37,806 nt of DNA from Azoarcus sp. (GCA_031285965.1 JAITVD010000078.1:1-37806); one strand, 5' to 3'. Shown: positions 14,461-27,072, counted from the stretch's first letter. Notes: generated from the letters alone by a model not told the origin. Translations and numbers: made by a program.

Positions 14461-16281
14461 TTATTGCGCCATTTCCGTGCGGGCAGCCCGCCGACGGTCG
14501 ATTTCTTTCAGATGCCGCTTACGCAGGCGGATGTTCTTCGGGGTGATTTCCACGAGTTCGTCGTCGGCGATGAATTCGACTGCGGATTCCAGCGTGAGGA
14601 TGATTGGGGGGGTGAGGTTGACCGCCTCGTCCTTGCCCGAGGCGCGGATGTTAGTAAGTTGCTTGCCCTTGATGGGATTGATGACGAGGTCGTTGTCGCG
14701 GCTGTGTACGCCGATAATCATGCCTTCGTAGAGGGTGTCGCCGGGGCTGACAATCATGCGCCCCCGCTCTTGCAGGTTCCAGAGCGCGTAGGCAACCGCC
14801 GCGCCGTCGTTCTGGGAAACGAGCACGCCGTTTCGTCGCTCCGATATGCTGCCCGCGAGCGGGCCGTAGTCGTCAAAAACGTGGTTGGCGATTCCCGTGC
14901 CACGGGTGAGGGTGAGGAATTCGCCCTGGAAACCGATGAGGCCGCGCGCCGGAATTCGATATTCCAGCCGCACGCGGCCTTTGCCGTCGGGCTGCATGTC
15001 CTGCAATTCGCCCCGGCGCTGCCCCAGTTCTTCCATGACGCTGCCTTGGTGGGTGTCTTCCACATCGACGGTGAGCAGCTCGTAAGGCTCGCATTTCGCG
15101 CCGTCGATTTCCTTATAGACCACGCGGGGTCGCCCGACGGCCAATTCATAGCCTTCGCGGCGCATGTTCTCCAGCAGGATGGTCAAGTGCAGTTCGCCGC
15201 GCCCCGAGACTTCAAACACGTCGGTATCTTCGGTGCATTCGACCCGCAGGGCGACGTTCTTGAGCAGTTCCTTTTCCAGCCGCTCGCGTATCTGGCGGCT
15301 GGTGACGTATTTGCCTTCGCGCCCGGCCAGCGGCGAGGTATTCACCTGAAAGTTCATGGTGAGCGTTGGCTCGTCGACGGCAATCGGTTTTAGCCCTTCC
15401 AGGGCATCCGGGGCGCAAAGGGTGATGCCGATGTTGACTTGGTCGATGCCCGCGACGAGCACGATGTCGCCCGCCTCGGCGGTTTCCGCAGGCACACGAT
15501 CCAGCCCTTGAAAGGTCAGCAATTGGCTGACTTTGGCCTTGCCCCGGTTCTCGTCGCCGTACATCACGGTGATTTCCTGATTCTGGCGCAGCCGTCCGCG
15601 TTTGATGCGGCCAATGCCAAGCTGGCCCATGTAGGCGGAGTAATCAAGCGAACATATCTGGAGTTGCAGCGGCCCGTTCGCGTCGATTGCGGGAGGCGGC
15701 ACGTGCTTGAGGATGGCCTCGAACAGCGGACGCATGTCTTGGCGCTCATCTTCGGGATGCGCAAAGGCGTAGCCGTTCAGCGCGGAAGCGTAGATGACCG
15801 GGAAATCAAGCTGTTCTTCGGTTGCGCCGAGCTTATCGAAAAGGTCGAACGTATGATTGACGACCCAGTCTGGCCGTGCGCCGGGGCGGTCGATTTTATT
15901 GACGACGACGATGGGGCGCAGCCCTTGCGCGAGCGCCTTGCGGGTGACGAAGCGGGTCTGCGGCATTGGCCCTTCCTGGGCATCGACGAGCAGCAGCACG
16001 CTGTCGACCATCGAGAGCACGCGCTCGACCTCGCCGCCGAAATCCGCGTGGCCCGGCGTGTCGACGATGTTGATGTGGGTGTCGCCGTAGCGGATGGCGC
16101 AGTTTTTGGAAAGGATGGTGATGCCGCGTTCTTTCTCGATGTCGCCTGAATCCATAACCCGCTCGGCAACCTGCTGGTTGTCGCGGAACGTGCCGGATTG
16201 GCGGAGAAGCTGGTCGACGAGGGTGGTTTTGCCATGATCAACGTGGGCGATGATGGCGATGTTGCGGATGGAGCGGGACAT
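14461..16281 (-). CDS. typA: ribosome-associated GTPase TypA/BipA
   Basis: This translational GTPase aids 50S ribosome assembly and stress adaptation. From the ATG at 16281 the protein has 606 residues, beginning [20 protein letters not shown]; the P-loop is AHVDHGKTT (12-20), [14 protein letters not shown] is G3 and NKID is G4. Elongation-factor-like domains II, III and V and the TypA-specific C-terminal domain follow, with the end [15 protein letters not shown] at 16311 would add ten residues unlike the family's start. It is divergent from the phosphorylase gene at 16410. Confidence 0.95.
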   Translation of the reverse strand: MSRSIRNIAIIAHVDHGKTTLVDQLLRQSGTFRDNQQVAERVMDSGDIEKERGITILSKNCAIRYGDTHINIVDTPGHADFGGEVERVLSMVDSVLLLVDAQEGPMPQTRFVTRKALAQGLRPIVVVNKIDRPGARPDWVVNHTFDLFDKLGATEEQLDFPVIYASALNGYAFAHPEDERQDMRPLFEAILKHVPPPAIDANGPLQLQICSLDYSAYMGQLGIGRIKRGRLRQNQEITVMYGDENRGKAKVSQLLTFQGLDRVPAETAEAGDIVLVAGIDQVNIGITLCAPDALEGLKPIAVDEPTLTMNFQVNTSPLAGREGKYVTSRQIRERLEKELLKNVALRVECTEDTDVFEVSGRGELHLTILLENMRREGYELAVGRPRVVYKEIDGAKCEPYELLTVDVEDTHQGSVMEELGQRRGELQDMQPDGKGRVRLEYRIPARGLIGFQGEFLTLTRGTGIANHVFDDYGPLAGSISERRNGVLVSQNDGAAVAYALWNLQERGRMIVSPGDTLYEGMIIGVHSRDNDLVINPIKGKQLTNIRASGKDEAVNLTPPIILTLESAVEFIADDELVEITPKNIRLRKRHLKEIDRRRAARTEMAQ

Positions 16282-16409
16282 GAAAGCGCCAAGTTTTGAA
16301 AAAAGCCTCACATTCTAGCAGAGGCGGCGGCATGTTATTATCCAAAGTTTTTCGCGGGGCGCGTGATTATTGCGTCCGTATCCGAATAAAAACAGAAAGG
16401 AGCGACGCT

Positions 16410-17147
16410 TTGCTCGCAATCATCGGTGGGTCGGGACTGACCCAGCTTTCTACGCTCGAATCGCTTCGGCGCGAAGTGTCGCGCACGCCTTATGGCGAGC
16501 CTTCGGGGGCGCTGACATTCGGCAGGCTTGCTGGGCGCGAGGTGGTTTTTCTGGCGCGGCACGGCTACGGGCACACGATTCCGCCGCACCGGGTCAATTA
16601 CCGCGCAAACCTTTGGGCGCTCAAGGCCGCTGGGGCGAAAAGCATCGTTTCGGTGGCCTCGGTCGGCGGCATCCGGCAGGACTGCGTGCCGGGCGCGCTG
16701 ATTGTGCCTAACCAGATACTTGATTACACATGGGGACGCGCCCAGACCTTTTTTGACGATATTGACAAGCGGGCGCGGCATATCGACTTCACTTGGCCTT
16801 ACGACGAAGGGATGCGCCGCCGGATTCTCGCCGTGGCGGACAAAACGGGCGTGGCCATGATTGACGGCGCGGTCTATGCAACCATGCAAGGCCCGCGCTT
16901 GGAAACGGCAGCCGAAGTCGACCGCATCGAGCGCGACGGCGCGGACGTGGTAGGGATGACCGGTATGCCCGAAGCGGCGCTGGCTCGCGAGATTGAATTG
17001 CCCTACGCCGCCATTAACGTGGTCGCCAACTACGCGGCGGGTCGGGAGGCGAGCGCGCGGGGCGTCCGCTTCGAGAGCGTCGAGCAGGTTTTGCAGGAAG
17101 CGATGCTGCGGGTTCGCGGCGTACTCACCCATCTGTGCCAGCAATGA
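16410..17147 (+). CDS. S-methyl-5'-thioinosine phosphorylase / MTA phosphorylase family
   Basis: The family phosphorolyses the methylthio-nucleosides left over from polyamine synthesis. The chosen start is TTG 16410, after AAAGGAG and directly before LAIIGGSGLTQL; it yields 245 residues, the length of the Pseudomonas methylthioinosine phosphorylase. Further upstream in-frame starts lack family similarity. Motifs include the phosphate-binding GGSGL, LARHGYGHTIPPHRVNYRAN (about 50-69), and MQGPRLETAAEVDRI with GADVVGMTGMPEAALARE. MTI rather than MTA specificity is inferred from general resemblance and not proven. Confidence 0.88.
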   Translation: MLAIIGGSGLTQLSTLESLRREVSRTPYGEPSGALTFGRLAGREVVFLARHGYGHTIPPHRVNYRANLWALKAAGAKSIVSVASVGGIRQDCVPGALIVPNQILDYTWGRAQTFFDDIDKRARHIDFTWPYDEGMRRRILAVADKTGVAMIDGAVYATMQGPRLETAAEVDRIERDGADVVGMTGMPEAALAREIELPYAAINVVANYAAGREASARGVRFESVEQVLQEAMLRVRGVLTHLCQQ

Positions 17148-17157
17148 AGGAAGGAAA

Positions 17158-17703
17158 ATGGCCGAACAGGACAATCCAAAAACAGCAATGAACAGGCTCG
17201 AAGCCCGTTTCGAGCATTTTCTTTTTGCCAGCCGATGGGTCATGGCACCAGTCTATTTCGGGCTGGTGCTGGCAATGCTGGCGCTGCTTGTCAAGTTCGG
17301 CAAAGAGGTCGTCGCCCTTTTTGCGGGGCTTGCCTCGGCTTCTGGAGGCGAGCTGATTATTGGCGTGCTGTCGCTCGTCGACGTGGCGCTCATCATGAAC
17401 CTGATGATTATCATCGTGTTCAGCGGCTATGAGAATTTCGTCTCCCGAATGGGCGATCTGCACGACCACGAAGACCGCCCGGACTGGATGGGGCACATCG
17501 GCTTTTCAGACCTCAAGATCAAGCTGATCGGCTCGATGGTGGCGATTTCGGGGATCGAGCTGCTCAAGGCATTCATGCACGTCAGCCAAGGGGATACGTC
17601 CATCGGGAACAGCTATCTGGCATGGATGATCGGCATCCATGTGACGTTCCTGTTTTCCGGCCTTTTCTACGCGCTCATGGACCGTCTGGCCACAAAGCAC
17701 TGA
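17158..17703 (+). CDS. yqhA: YqhA family (UPF0114) inner-membrane protein
   Basis: The 181-residue protein has about four membrane segments (near 30-50, 68-98, 120-142 and 150-175). RFEHFLFASRWVMAPVYFGL is the family's typical opening, with FSGYENFVSRM and DWMGHIGFSDLKIKLIGSMVAISGI following. The function of UPF0114 is unknown. It lies 10 bp after the phosphorylase stop with an AAGGAA ribosome binding site, so the two are likely one transcript, without an obvious functional link. Confidence 0.9.
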   Translation: MAEQDNPKTAMNRLEARFEHFLFASRWVMAPVYFGLVLAMLALLVKFGKEVVALFAGLASASGGELIIGVLSLVDVALIMNLMIIIVFSGYENFVSRMGDLHDHEDRPDWMGHIGFSDLKIKLIGSMVAISGIELLKAFMHVSQGDTSIGNSYLAWMIGIHVTFLFSGLFYALMDRLATKH

Positions 17704-17728
17704 GCTTCGCGGGGGCGGGCGTTTGCGC

Positions 17729-18769
17729 CTAGCCGGATTCCGAAGGGGATTCAGGTTCCGGCATGGCGGCGGTTGCCCGCACGCATTCACGGACAAGCCC
17801 CGGCCCGCGAAAAACCAGTCCGCTCATGACCTGCACCAGCGAAGCGCCCGCTTCGATTTTTGCGCGAGCGTCCGCGCCGTCGAGCACGCCGCCCGCCGCG
17901 ATGACAGGCACTTCGCCCGCGAGTTCTTGCGCAAGCTGGCGCGTCACGGCGGTTGAGGCATCGAGCAAGGGCGCGCCCGACAATCCCCCCATCTCATCGG
18001 AATGCGGCATCCCCGCCACTTTGTCGCGGGCGAGCGTGGTATTGGTAGTGATGACGGCATCAATCAGGTGGCGGCGCAGGGCATCGGCAATATCCGAGAT
18101 TTCGACGGTGTCGAGGTCGGGCGCGATTTTCAGCGCCAGAGGCACATAGCGGCCATGCTGCTCGGCCAGTTGGGACTGGGCTTCCTTGAGGCGGGCGAGC
18201 AACTGGTCAAGCTCGGAGGCTTCCTGCAATTGGCGGAGGTTTTTCGTGTTGGGCGAGGAGACGTTGATTGCCACGTAGCTGGCGACTTCATACACCTCGG
18301 CGAAGGCGGCGAGATAGTCCTCGGTGGCGCGAGCCATCGGCGTGCCCATGTTCTTGCCGATGTTGATGCCAAGGATTCCTTTGTATTTGGCGGCTTTTAC
18401 GTTGGCGACGAGCGCATTGACGCCGTAGTTGTTAAAGCCCATGCGATTGATGAGGGCGCGGGCTTCCGGCAGCCGGAAGAGGCGCGGGCGCGGGTTTCCA
18501 GGCTGCGCGCGCGGCGTGACCGTGCCGATTTCGAGAAAGCCGAAGCCCATCCGCGCCAGCCCGTCGATGGCCTCGCCGTTCTTGTCCAGTCCGGCGGCAA
18601 GCCCGATGCGGTTGGGGAATCGCAACCCCATGATTTCAACCGGAGAGGCTTCGGGCGGGCGGGCAGCGGACAGCAGGCGACCCGCCCAGTGCAGGGCGGC
18701 AATGGCCGCCTCGTGCGCGGTTTCGGGGTCGAACGAGAACAGGAGGGGGCGTATCAGGTCGTAAAACAT
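17729..18769 (-). CDS. pyrD: quinone-dependent dihydroorotate dehydrogenase
   Basis: This class 2 enzyme oxidises dihydroorotate to orotate, passing electrons to membrane quinone. The 346 residues have the class 2 N-terminal amphipathic membrane-docking segment ([20 protein letters not shown]) and FMN-site [10 protein letters not shown] (about 57-66). [10 protein letters not shown] and the catalytic-serine motif [13 protein letters not shown] (Ser about 171-172) follow. The C-terminal TTNTT and GGLSGAPL bind flavin and phosphate. It starts 11 bp after the purD stop, so purine and pyrimidine genes are linked here. Confidence 0.95.
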   Translation of the reverse strand: MFYDLIRPLLFSFDPETAHEAAIAALHWAGRLLSAARPPEASPVEIMGLRFPNRIGLAAGLDKNGEAIDGLARMGFGFLEIGTVTPRAQPGNPRPRLFRLPEARALINRMGFNNYGVNALVANVKAAKYKGILGINIGKNMGTPMARATEDYLAAFAEVYEVASYVAINVSSPNTKNLRQLQEASELDQLLARLKEAQSQLAEQHGRYVPLALKIAPDLDTVEISDIADALRRHLIDAVITTNTTLARDKVAGMPHSDEMGGLSGAPLLDASTAVTRQLAQELAGEVPVIAAGGVLDGADARAKIEAGASLVQVMSGLVFRGPGLVRECVRATAAMPEPESPSESG

Positions 18770-18780
18770 GCGGGGGCGTA

Positions 18781-20067
18781 TCAGGTTTTGCGGTTGATTG
18801 CCCGATAGCCGATGTCCCGCCGATACTGCATGCCTGGAAAGGAAATCGTCTCGATGAGTTCATAGGCGCGTTTTTGCGCGGCGCGGACATTGACGCCCAG
18901 CGCGGTCACGCACAGCACTCGCCCGCCCGACGTGACGACCTTGCCCGCCTTGTTGAACGCGGTTCCAGCGTGGAAAAGATGGGCATCATCGCCAAAGGAA
19001 TTGGCGGGCGGCAAGCCTTTGATGAGGTTGCCCGTGCGCGGCTCGCCCGGATATTTGGCGCTCGCCAGCACAACGCCGACTGCCGCGTTCAAATTCCATT
19101 CGGCCTCCGCTTTGTCGAGCTTGCCCTCGACCGCGCATTCCAGAAGTTTCAGGAAGTCGGTTTTCAGGCGCATCAAAATCGGCTGGGCTTCAGGGTCGCC
19201 CATGCGGCAGTTGAATTCCAGCGTCTTGATGCTGCCGTCTTTGCAAATCATCAGTCCGGCGTAAAGAAAGCCGACATAAGGCATCCCCTCCTGCGCCATG
19301 CCTTTTATCGCCGGGTTGATGACTTCGCGCATGATTTTGGCGTGGATGCTTGGCGTGACCGCCGGGGCAGGGGAGTACGCGCCCATGCCGCCCGTGTTGG
19401 GACCCGTGTCGCCGTCGCCGACGCGCTTGTGGTCTTGGCTGGAAGCCAGCGGCAGCACGTTTGCGCCGTCAGCCATGACGATGAAACTCACCTCTTCGCC
19501 ATCGAGAAATTCTTCAATCACGATCCGCGCCCCGGCATCGCCGAGCTTGTTGTCGGCGAGCATGTCGTCGATGGCCGCGTGCGCTTCCTTGAGCGTCTGG
19601 GCGACGACGACACCTTTTCCGGCGGCAAGCCCATCCGCCTTCACGACGATGGGCACGCCCTGTTTTTCCACATAGGCGTGCGCGGCGGCGGCATCCGTGA
19701 ACGTCTCGAACGCGGCAGTCGGGATGCGGTACTTCACCATGAAGCGTTTGGCGAATTCTTTGGAGGATTCAAGCTGGGCGGCGGCTTTGGTGGGGCCGAA
19801 TATCTTGAGTCCCCGCGCGCGGAAAATATCGACGATGCCGGCGGCCAGCGGCGCTTCGGGGCCGACGATGGTCAGGCGAACCTTGTTTTCGTCGGCAAAA
19901 TCCGCAAGCTCTTGGGGGTCGGTGATGGGCAGGTTTTCCAGTTCATGTTCGGCGGAGGTTCCCGCGTTGCCGGGCGCGACATAGATTTTTTGCAGGCCGC
20001 GCGTCCGCGCCAGACACCATGCAATGGCGTGTTCGCGCCCGCCGGAACCAATGACGAGGAGTTTCAT
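18781..20067 (-). CDS. purD: phosphoribosylamine--glycine ligase (GAR synthetase)
   Basis: It performs the second step of purine synthesis, ATP-dependent joining of glycine to phosphoribosylamine. The ATG at 20067 gives 428 residues, beginning [17 protein letters not shown]. The ATP-grasp fold follows, with [11 protein letters not shown], the SFIVMADG region, and [17 protein letters not shown]. Upstream in-frame sequence is out-of-frame overlap with purH and is excluded. It lies 50 bp downstream of purH, the usual betaproteobacterial order. Confidence 0.96.
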   Translation of the reverse strand: MKLLVIGSGGREHAIAWCLARTRGLQKIYVAPGNAGTSAEHELENLPITDPQELADFADENKVRLTIVGPEAPLAAGIVDIFRARGLKIFGPTKAAAQLESSKEFAKRFMVKYRIPTAAFETFTDAAAAHAYVEKQGVPIVVKADGLAAGKGVVVAQTLKEAHAAIDDMLADNKLGDAGARIVIEEFLDGEEVSFIVMADGANVLPLASSQDHKRVGDGDTGPNTGGMGAYSPAPAVTPSIHAKIMREVINPAIKGMAQEGMPYVGFLYAGLMICKDGSIKTLEFNCRMGDPEAQPILMRLKTDFLKLLECAVEGKLDKAEAEWNLNAAVGVVLASAKYPGEPRTGNLIKGLPPANSFGDDAHLFHAGTAFNKAGKVVTSGGRVLCVTALGVNVRAAQKRAYELIETISFPGMQYRRDIGYRAINRKT

Positions 20068-20117
20068 ATTCTTTTTTTCCGTTGTTGGGAGTGGGGTTGG
20101 TAGCGAAAGAGTCGTAA

Positions 20118-21710
<1,593 letters not shown>

Positions 21711-21778
21711 CTTGGAAAAATGCAAAAAAGAAAAGAAAAGCCTGTCCGGTAAGGGCAACCGGGCAGGGCGGGCAGCGT

Positions 21779-22018
21779 TTACGGCAAATCGAAATCAGTC
21801 AGCTTGCGGCGCAGGGTATTGCGGTTGATGCCCAGCAGCTTGGCCGCGATGCTCTGGTTGCCGTTGGCGCGTTCGAGCGCGAACTGGAGCAAGGGGCGTT
21901 CGACGCATTTCATGACCATGTCGTAGACCGGAGCGGGGTTTTCGCCGTCGAGATCGTTGAAATACTGTTCCAGCGTACGCACGACGGCATCCGCGATGTG
22001 GTTGTTGCAATGGCTCAT
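21779..22018 (-). CDS. fis: Fis-type nucleoid-associated DNA-binding protein
   Basis: The 79-residue protein from ATG 22018 is a small Fis-family DNA bender and transcription regulator. The C-terminal helix-turn-helix [21 protein letters not shown] is intact, and [12 protein letters not shown] leads into it. The ATG overlaps the dusB stop (ATGA), the classic dusB-fis operon, so translation is probably coupled. The N-terminal arm is shorter than in E. coli Fis (98 aa), as usual in betaproteobacteria. Confidence 0.93.
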   Translation of the reverse strand: MSHCNNHIADAVVRTLEQYFNDLDGENPAPVYDMVMKCVERPLLQFALERANGNQSIAAKLLGINRNTLRRKLTDFDLP

Positions 22019-23055
22019 GCGGCGAGTTCCCGTAATGTTCCGGAGGCTTTGTCCAGGGCGCGGCAATTATCAAGGCGCTCGGCGGAAAAGGCTAGACGCC
22101 CAAAGAATTCGTCAATGGCGGCGGATTGCGCCTCCGGGCTGTCGATCTGGTTCATGGCATGGCGGAAAGCCGATGACCCCGGCAGCCCACGGGTATACCA
22201 GCCAATGTGCTTGCGGGCGATTTTTACGCCGGTATCCACGCCATAAAAAGCGTGGATGTCGGCTTGATGGGCGCGGCATATTTGATGGATTTCGCTTGCC
22301 AGCGGCGCGGGCAGGCATTCGCCGGTTGAAAGGAAGTGTTCGATTTCGCGGAAAATCCACGGGCGGCCTTGGGCGGCGCGGCCAATCATCAGCCCCGCCG
22401 CGCCGGTCTGCTTGAGCACGTCGCGAGCTTTTTGGGGCGAGTCGATGTCGCCGTTGGCAATCACCGGAATCCTGACTTGCTGGACAACTTCGGCGATGGT
22501 GTCGTACTCGGCTTGCCCCATGTACTGGTCGGCGCGGGTGCGGCCATGAATGGCGAGCGCGCGCGCGCCGCAGTCCTCGGCAATGCGGGCGATACGAGCG
22601 GCGTTTTTGTTGACGCGGTTCCAGCCGGTGCGAATCTTGAGCGTGACGGGGGTTTTCGGTACGGCGCGTACCACGGCATCGAGTATGCGGGCGACAAGCG
22701 GCTCGTCCTGCATGAGCGCCGAGCCTGCCATGACATTGCAGACTTTTTTGGCGGGGCAGCCCATGTTGATGTCGATGATCTGTGCGCCGCGCTCGGCGTT
22801 GTAGCGGGCGGCTTCGGCCAGCATGTTGGGTTCCGCCCCGGCAATCTGCACTGAGACGGGACCTTGTTCCCCCGCGTGGTCGGCGCGGAGGCGGGTTTTG
22901 GCGCTGCCATAGAGCAGGGAATTGGATGTCACCATTTCAGAGACCGCCAACCCCGCGCCCATGCGCTTGCAGAGGGTTCGGAAAGGCCGATCCGTGATCC
23001 CAGCCATCGGGGCGACGAAGAGATTGTTGCGCAGGGTAAAGCCGAGGAACTGCAT
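22015..23055 (-). CDS. dusB: tRNA-dihydrouridine synthase B
   Basis: This FMN enzyme reduces uridine to dihydrouridine in the tRNA D-loop. The 346 residues have the TIM-barrel start LFVAPMAGITDRPFR, the catalytic cysteine in NMGCPAKKV (Cys100), and the RTGW and HGRTRADQYMG motifs. ANGDIDSPQKA and GAAGLMIGRAAQGRPWIF bind the FMN phosphate, and a helical C-terminal domain follows. It is first in the dusB-fis pair; a strong bidirectional terminator separates its upstream side from the PEP-CTERM gene. Confidence 0.96.
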   Translation of the reverse strand: MQFLGFTLRNNLFVAPMAGITDRPFRTLCKRMGAGLAVSEMVTSNSLLYGSAKTRLRADHAGEQGPVSVQIAGAEPNMLAEAARYNAERGAQIIDINMGCPAKKVCNVMAGSALMQDEPLVARILDAVVRAVPKTPVTLKIRTGWNRVNKNAARIARIAEDCGARALAIHGRTRADQYMGQAEYDTIAEVVQQVRIPVIANGDIDSPQKARDVLKQTGAAGLMIGRAAQGRPWIFREIEHFLSTGECLPAPLASEIHQICRAHQADIHAFYGVDTGVKIARKHIGWYTRGLPGSSAFRHAMNQIDSPEAQSAAIDEFFGRLAFSAERLDNCRALDKASGTLRELAA

Positions 23056-23135
23056 GGGAAAGTGCCGCGAAAAAGTTGTTTATCTTACCTCATGTGCCCC
23101 TAAGCCCTCTTGTTTTGATTTTATGCCGTTTCCAA

Positions 23136-23169
23136 AAAACCTTCGGAGCCTTGCGGCTCCGAAGGTTTT
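23136..23169. terminator. strong hairpin terminator
   Basis: AAAACCTTCGGAGCC (23136-23150) and GGCTCCGAAGGTTTT (23155-23169) form a perfect 15-bp stem with a TTGC loop, flanked by A and T runs. It lies 23 bp past the PEP-CTERM gene stop on the minus strand, which it should terminate. Confidence 0.85.
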
Positions 23170-23192
23170 GAAACGATTTGACGCGCTTTGGG

Positions 23193-24023
23193 TTAGACGC
23201 GGGTCGCGGCGCGGCGGCGGGCAACGGCACCGATTACGCCCAAACCTGCCAGCAGCATCGCATAGGTTTCAGGCTCAGGAACGGCAGTGACCGAGAGATT
23301 GAACTTCACTTGGGTGAAGTCGTTTTCGATGGTCGAGAAACCGTAGCAGGAACCACTGGAGAACCCAACCTCCCTGCAAGCGCCCGCCGAAAGCTGCTCA
23401 ATCTTCTTGTCGCCTGTTTCAAAGTAGTTGAGCGTGTAGTCCACTCCGCCGTAAGTGAACGTGTCTACGATGTCCATCGTGGAGATGACCGCAAAGATAT
23501 CATTGGAACATGACCCCCAAGCGCAATTTCCGCCCACGTTTGGCGTTTCATAGAAACGCACTTCAAATGACTTCTTGAAATTCTCCACTACGTCGCCTGT
23601 GTCGGGCAGCATCAACTTGAGAGACACATCCATCGTGGCGCTCTTCAGGGAGCGGTAATTAGAAAAAATCTCGCTGTTGTAATGCGTGAACATCGTGGCC
23701 GATTGGGTATTCAAAGTCCCTCCAGCAAAGGAGGAGGTGATGCTTCCGGTAGCGGGAGTATTAGAGATGACGATCTCGCTGCGCCCGTGTCCGGGTCTGC
23801 CGTAATGCGTGCTGTGCTGATCCGCGCCCCAGCTTATTTCGGTCGTACCGACGGAAGTCCTTCCGTCGGTAGCGTTGTCAAATTTCGTTGCGCCATAGCT
23901 GGTGTCCCATTTCATGTCGATGACAAAGTCCCAGCTATCGACGACCGCCGCCTGCGAAGCAGACGCTACGGAAGCCAGAAGAGCGGCGGCGAACAGTTTG
24001 CGCGCTGTCGTTGTTTTTTTCAT
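23193..24023 (-). CDS. secreted THxN-type PEP-CTERM protein
   Basis: From ATG 24023 the protein has 276 residues. A signal peptide MKKTTTARKLFAAALLASVA ends with ASASQA. A beta-rich extracytoplasmic domain contains MFTHYNSEI, a THxN motif, and four or five cysteines. The C-terminal sorting signal is VPEPETYAMLLAGLGVIGA followed by ARRR. Such proteins are handled by exosortase EpsH/XrtA in organisms that make exopolysaccharide; the anchor is removed as the protein reaches the surface. No exosortase gene is in the window. It is a single gene between two terminators. Exact role unknown. Confidence 0.9.
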   Translation of the reverse strand: MKKTTTARKLFAAALLASVASASQAAVVDSWDFVIDMKWDTSYGATKFDNATDGRTSVGTTEISWGADQHSTHYGRPGHGRSEIVISNTPATGSITSSFAGGTLNTQSATMFTHYNSEIFSNYRSLKSATMDVSLKLMLPDTGDVVENFKKSFEVRFYETPNVGGNCAWGSCSNDIFAVISTMDIVDTFTYGGVDYTLNYFETGDKKIEQLSAGACREVGFSSGSCYGFSTIENDFTQVKFNLSVTAVPEPETYAMLLAGLGVIGAVARRRAATRV

Positions 24024-24111
24024 GGTGAATCCTTTAGTGAAGTTGGAGGACAAAGACTGCTGCGCTGAACTATGCAAGAACCGCGCCACAAATGTATATT
24101 CATGATTTTAT

Positions 24112-24147
24112 TAAAAAAATTTTACACATCTTAGACTGTGTGTAAAA
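24112..24147 (-). terminator. intrinsic terminator after ruvA
   Basis: TTTTACACA (24120-24128) and TGTGTAAAA (24139-24147) are perfect 9-bp inverted repeats; on the minus strand the hairpin is followed by seven T residues (24113-24119). It lies 11 bp after the ruvA stop. The stem is A+T-rich, so it might instead be an operator of the PEP-CTERM gene. Confidence 0.55.
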
Positions 24148-24158
24148 AATCACGACAC

Positions 24159-24752
24159 TTATGTTTTCGCCAAATGGCGGAGCGCCAGCCGGATGCCTTC
24201 GGCAACGTCCACGTCTTCCGCGAGTTCTTTCATGGCGGCAAGCGCCTCCCGCTCGCTGTAGCCCAAAGCGAGCAGGGCGTCGAGAATGTCGCCCCGCCCG
24301 CCGGAGCCTGATGTTCCGGGGCGGAATGGCTGATTTGGAATGCCGGGGACAGCATCGAGCTTGCCGCGCAGTTCCAGCAGCAGGCGCTCGGCGGTTTTCT
24401 TGCCGATGCCGGGAATTTTGACCAGACGGGCGCTCTCTTGGCGCGAAACGGCCAGCGCCAGCTCGCTGACCGGCAGCCCGGAGAGGATGGCGAGGGCGGT
24501 GCGCGCGCCGACGCCGGAAATCTTGATGAGCAGCCGAAAAACGGCGCGTTCTTCATTTGTGGCGAAGCCGTAAAGGAAATGCCCGTCCTCGCGCACGGCG
24601 AAATGGGTGTAGAGCCTTACCGCCGCGCCGCAGTCGGGCAGGTCGCAAAAAGTGCTCATCGGCACGTCGATTTCATAGCCGATGCCTGCGGCCTCGACGA
24701 GGATTTGCGGCGGCTTTTTTTCAAGCAGGATGCCCGAGACGCGCCCGATCAT
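24159..24752 (-). CDS. ruvA: Holliday junction DNA helicase subunit RuvA
   Basis: RuvA binds Holliday junctions as a tetramer and loads the RuvB motor. The 197 residues have the N-terminal OB domain ([20 protein letters not shown]), two helix-hairpin-helix motifs ([18 protein letters not shown] and [19 protein letters not shown]), and the flexible linker. The C-terminal RuvB-contacting domain ([19 protein letters not shown]) is complete. ruvC and ruvB, usual neighbours, are absent: a GGDEF-EAL gene lies 7 bp upstream and a terminator follows. Confidence 0.95.
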   Translation of the reverse strand: MIGRVSGILLEKKPPQILVEAAGIGYEIDVPMSTFCDLPDCGAAVRLYTHFAVREDGHFLYGFATNEERAVFRLLIKISGVGARTALAILSGLPVSELALAVSRQESARLVKIPGIGKKTAERLLLELRGKLDAVPGIPNQPFRPGTSGSGGRGDILDALLALGYSEREALAAMKELAEDVDVAEGIRLALRHLAKT

Positions 24753-24759
24753 GATGTTT

Positions 24760-26928
24760 TTACTGCCATTGCGTGAATGTCAGGTTTTCGTTCAGCCAAC
24801 TTTCCAAGTCTTCCGGCGGCAGCGCCGGGGAGAAAAGGTTTCCTTGGACAATTTGGTAGCCCTGCGCCTTGAGCAGGTTGCGCTGCGTCGAGTGCTCGAC
24901 GCCTTCGGCGACGACCAGCAAGTCCATGCTGTCGCCGATGTGCATGATGGCGTTGGTGAGCGCCCGCGTGGAGCGGTCGCGGCCAAGGTTGTGCACGAAA
25001 GATTGGTCGAGCTTGATTTCGTTGACCGGGAGGTTCCGCAGGTAGGCAAGGCTGGAGTAGCCCGTTCCGAAATCGTCGATGGACAGATGCACGCCAAGGG
25101 CGCGGATTTCATTGATGATGCGCATCGTGTTTGGATTGGAATCCATCAAAACGCTTTCGGTGATTTCAATCAGCAGGTCGCCCGGAGACAGGCTGTGGGA
25201 TCGGAGAATGGCTTCAATGTATCGCGGCAGACTCAGGTTGTGGAAATCGCTTGGTGAGAGATTGACGGATATGGACGGGATGGTGAAGCCGCGCTCGCGC
25301 CATTGCGCAAGCTGGCGGCAGGCTTCGTTCAGCGCCCACTGGCTCAGGTGGGGCATCAGGCCGCTTTTTTCGGCCAGCGGAATGAAGCGGGCGGGGGAAA
25401 TATGCCCAAGCTGCGGGTCGCTCCAGCGCGCAAGGGCTTCGATGCCGTGCAGCCGATGGGTTTCGATGTTGACCTGCGGCTGGTAATAGAGCTTGAGCTG
25501 GTTGGATTCGAGCGCCTCGCGCAAGGCGGATTCGAGCGCGAACCGCTCTTTGGCGATTTGGTTCAACTGTCCGCTGAAAAAGCTGAAGCAGGTTCGCCCT
25601 TTTTGCTTTGCCTGATACATCGCCATGTCAGCCGCGTGAATCAGGCTATCCATGTCGCGCCCGTTTTCGGGAAACAGGCTGATGCCGATGCTGGCTGCCG
25701 GGGACAGGGGGATTTCGCCGATCTGGCATGGCTCGGAAAGTTCAGCGATCAGGCGTCCGGCAAATTCGGAGGCATGCACGCTGTCGCATTGGGTGAGGAC
25801 GATGACGAACTCGTCCCCCGAATAGCGGCAGAGGATGTCGGCCTCGCGTATCGCTTCATGCAGCCGTCCGGCGAGGATGCGCAGCAGGGCGTCCCCGGCG
25901 GGATGCCCAAGGGAATCGTTGACCTGCTTGAAGCGGTCGACATCGATGAACAGCACCGCCAGTTGCGTGTTGTCGCGGGTGGCTTGCGCGATGGCCTGAT
26001 TGGCATGGATGTACAGCAGGCTGCGGTTAGGCAGGCCGGTGAGGCTGTCGAAAAAAGCCAGATGGTGGACGCGCTCGCGGGTGCTTGCCTGCTCTATTGC
26101 CTGTACGCTCAGGGATGATGCGACTTCGGCCAGTTGCGCATGCAATCTGTTTGGCCGCCTGCATACGCGGTAATAAAAAGCGAGGATGCCGATTACATTT
26201 CCATCGCGAGATTTGAGAGGTATCGCCCAGCACGCTTTATAGCCCAGCGCCAGCGTTTCATTTTTGCCGATTGTCCAGCCGGGGTCGTTTTCAATATCCC
26301 TGATGAGCATGGGCTGGCCGCTGAAGGCTGCTTGCCCCAATGAGGTGGATTGCGGGGAGGCTTTGATGTTGTCGGTTTGGGCGATATATTCTGGCGAGAA
26401 GCCCGGCGCGGCCAGCGTATGCAAGCACTTGTTGTCATCGACCTGGGCGATGGTGGTGAAAATTTCGGGCGCGATAAGGCTGATTTCCTGACAGAGCAAG
26501 TTCAGGATTTCTTGCAGCGATTCTGTTTTTGCCATTGCCTGAAAAACGTGGTAAGGCAGCGTTTTATGTATTTTCTGGAGCGTGATGTTCTTTGCGGTGA
26601 TTAAGTATAAGGTTTGATCCGTAATTTTGACGCAGGAGACGGATATTTCAGCCCATGCCCGCGTTTGGTTGGGGCGCTCGATGGGCAGCTCGATATGGTG
26701 GCCGACCAGAAGGCTGATGCCGGATTGGTTGGGGTGCTGGGTTTGCTGGTCATTTTTTAGGGGAGGCATCAGCAGCGAAATGCTGGCTCCCTGCACGGAA
26801 TCCCGGCTGCGTCCCCACAGCCGCTCGGCGTTTCCGTTGAAGAAAACGATATTTTCATACTCGTCTGCTATTACAACTGCATTTTCAGCCTGGTCGAGTA
26901 TTTGTGGGTAAAGCTGGTCGATTAACAT
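24760..26928 (-). CDS. PAS-GAF-GGDEF-EAL cyclic di-GMP signalling protein
   Basis: This soluble 722-residue protein has an N-terminal PAS domain (about 8-120), a GAF domain (about 135-285), a GGDEF domain (about 293-455) and an EAL domain (about 470-715). The cyclase signature is SGDEF (near 370), a variant often still functional in such hybrids. The EAL domain keeps its key residues: EAL (near 495), NLSP, EITES, the [10 protein letters not shown] loop, KLDQSF and AEGVE, so phosphodiesterase activity is likely. The late [15 protein letters not shown] deviates slightly from the usual QGYLFSRPL. The layout resembles E. coli DosP-type sensors; any ligand of PAS or GAF is unknown. The gene ends 7 bp before ruvA. 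Confidence 0.93.
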   Translation of the reverse strand: MLIDQLYPQILDQAENAVVIADEYENIVFFNGNAERLWGRSRDSVQGASISLLMPPLKNDQQTQHPNQSGISLLVGHHIELPIERPNQTRAWAEISVSCVKITDQTLYLITAKNITLQKIHKTLPYHVFQAMAKTESLQEILNLLCQEISLIAPEIFTTIAQVDDNKCLHTLAAPGFSPEYIAQTDNIKASPQSTSLGQAAFSGQPMLIRDIENDPGWTIGKNETLALGYKACWAIPLKSRDGNVIGILAFYYRVCRRPNRLHAQLAEVASSLSVQAIEQASTRERVHHLAFFDSLTGLPNRSLLYIHANQAIAQATRDNTQLAVLFIDVDRFKQVNDSLGHPAGDALLRILAGRLHEAIREADILCRYSGDEFVIVLTQCDSVHASEFAGRLIAELSEPCQIGEIPLSPAASIGISLFPENGRDMDSLIHAADMAMYQAKQKGRTCFSFFSGQLNQIAKERFALESALREALESNQLKLYYQPQVNIETHRLHGIEALARWSDPQLGHISPARFIPLAEKSGLMPHLSQWALNEACRQLAQWRERGFTIPSISVNLSPSDFHNLSLPRYIEAILRSHSLSPGDLLIEITESVLMDSNPNTMRIINEIRALGVHLSIDDFGTGYSSLAYLRNLPVNEIKLDQSFVHNLGRDRSTRALTNAIMHIGDSMDLLVVAEGVEHSTQRNLLKAQGYQIVQGNLFSPALPPEDLESWLNENLTFTQWQ

Positions 26929-27072
26929 ATTTAGTATCTTATTTGCTTACTATAAGTATTCTGGATTGTAATGGATTGAGGTAGTCTCCGCCGTGAAACT
27001 TTTGCCCGCCCTTTGGGCGGTGCGCTTGACGAATTTGCCCATACCTGCGGGAAAGGGACGAGGCTTGTCCGC

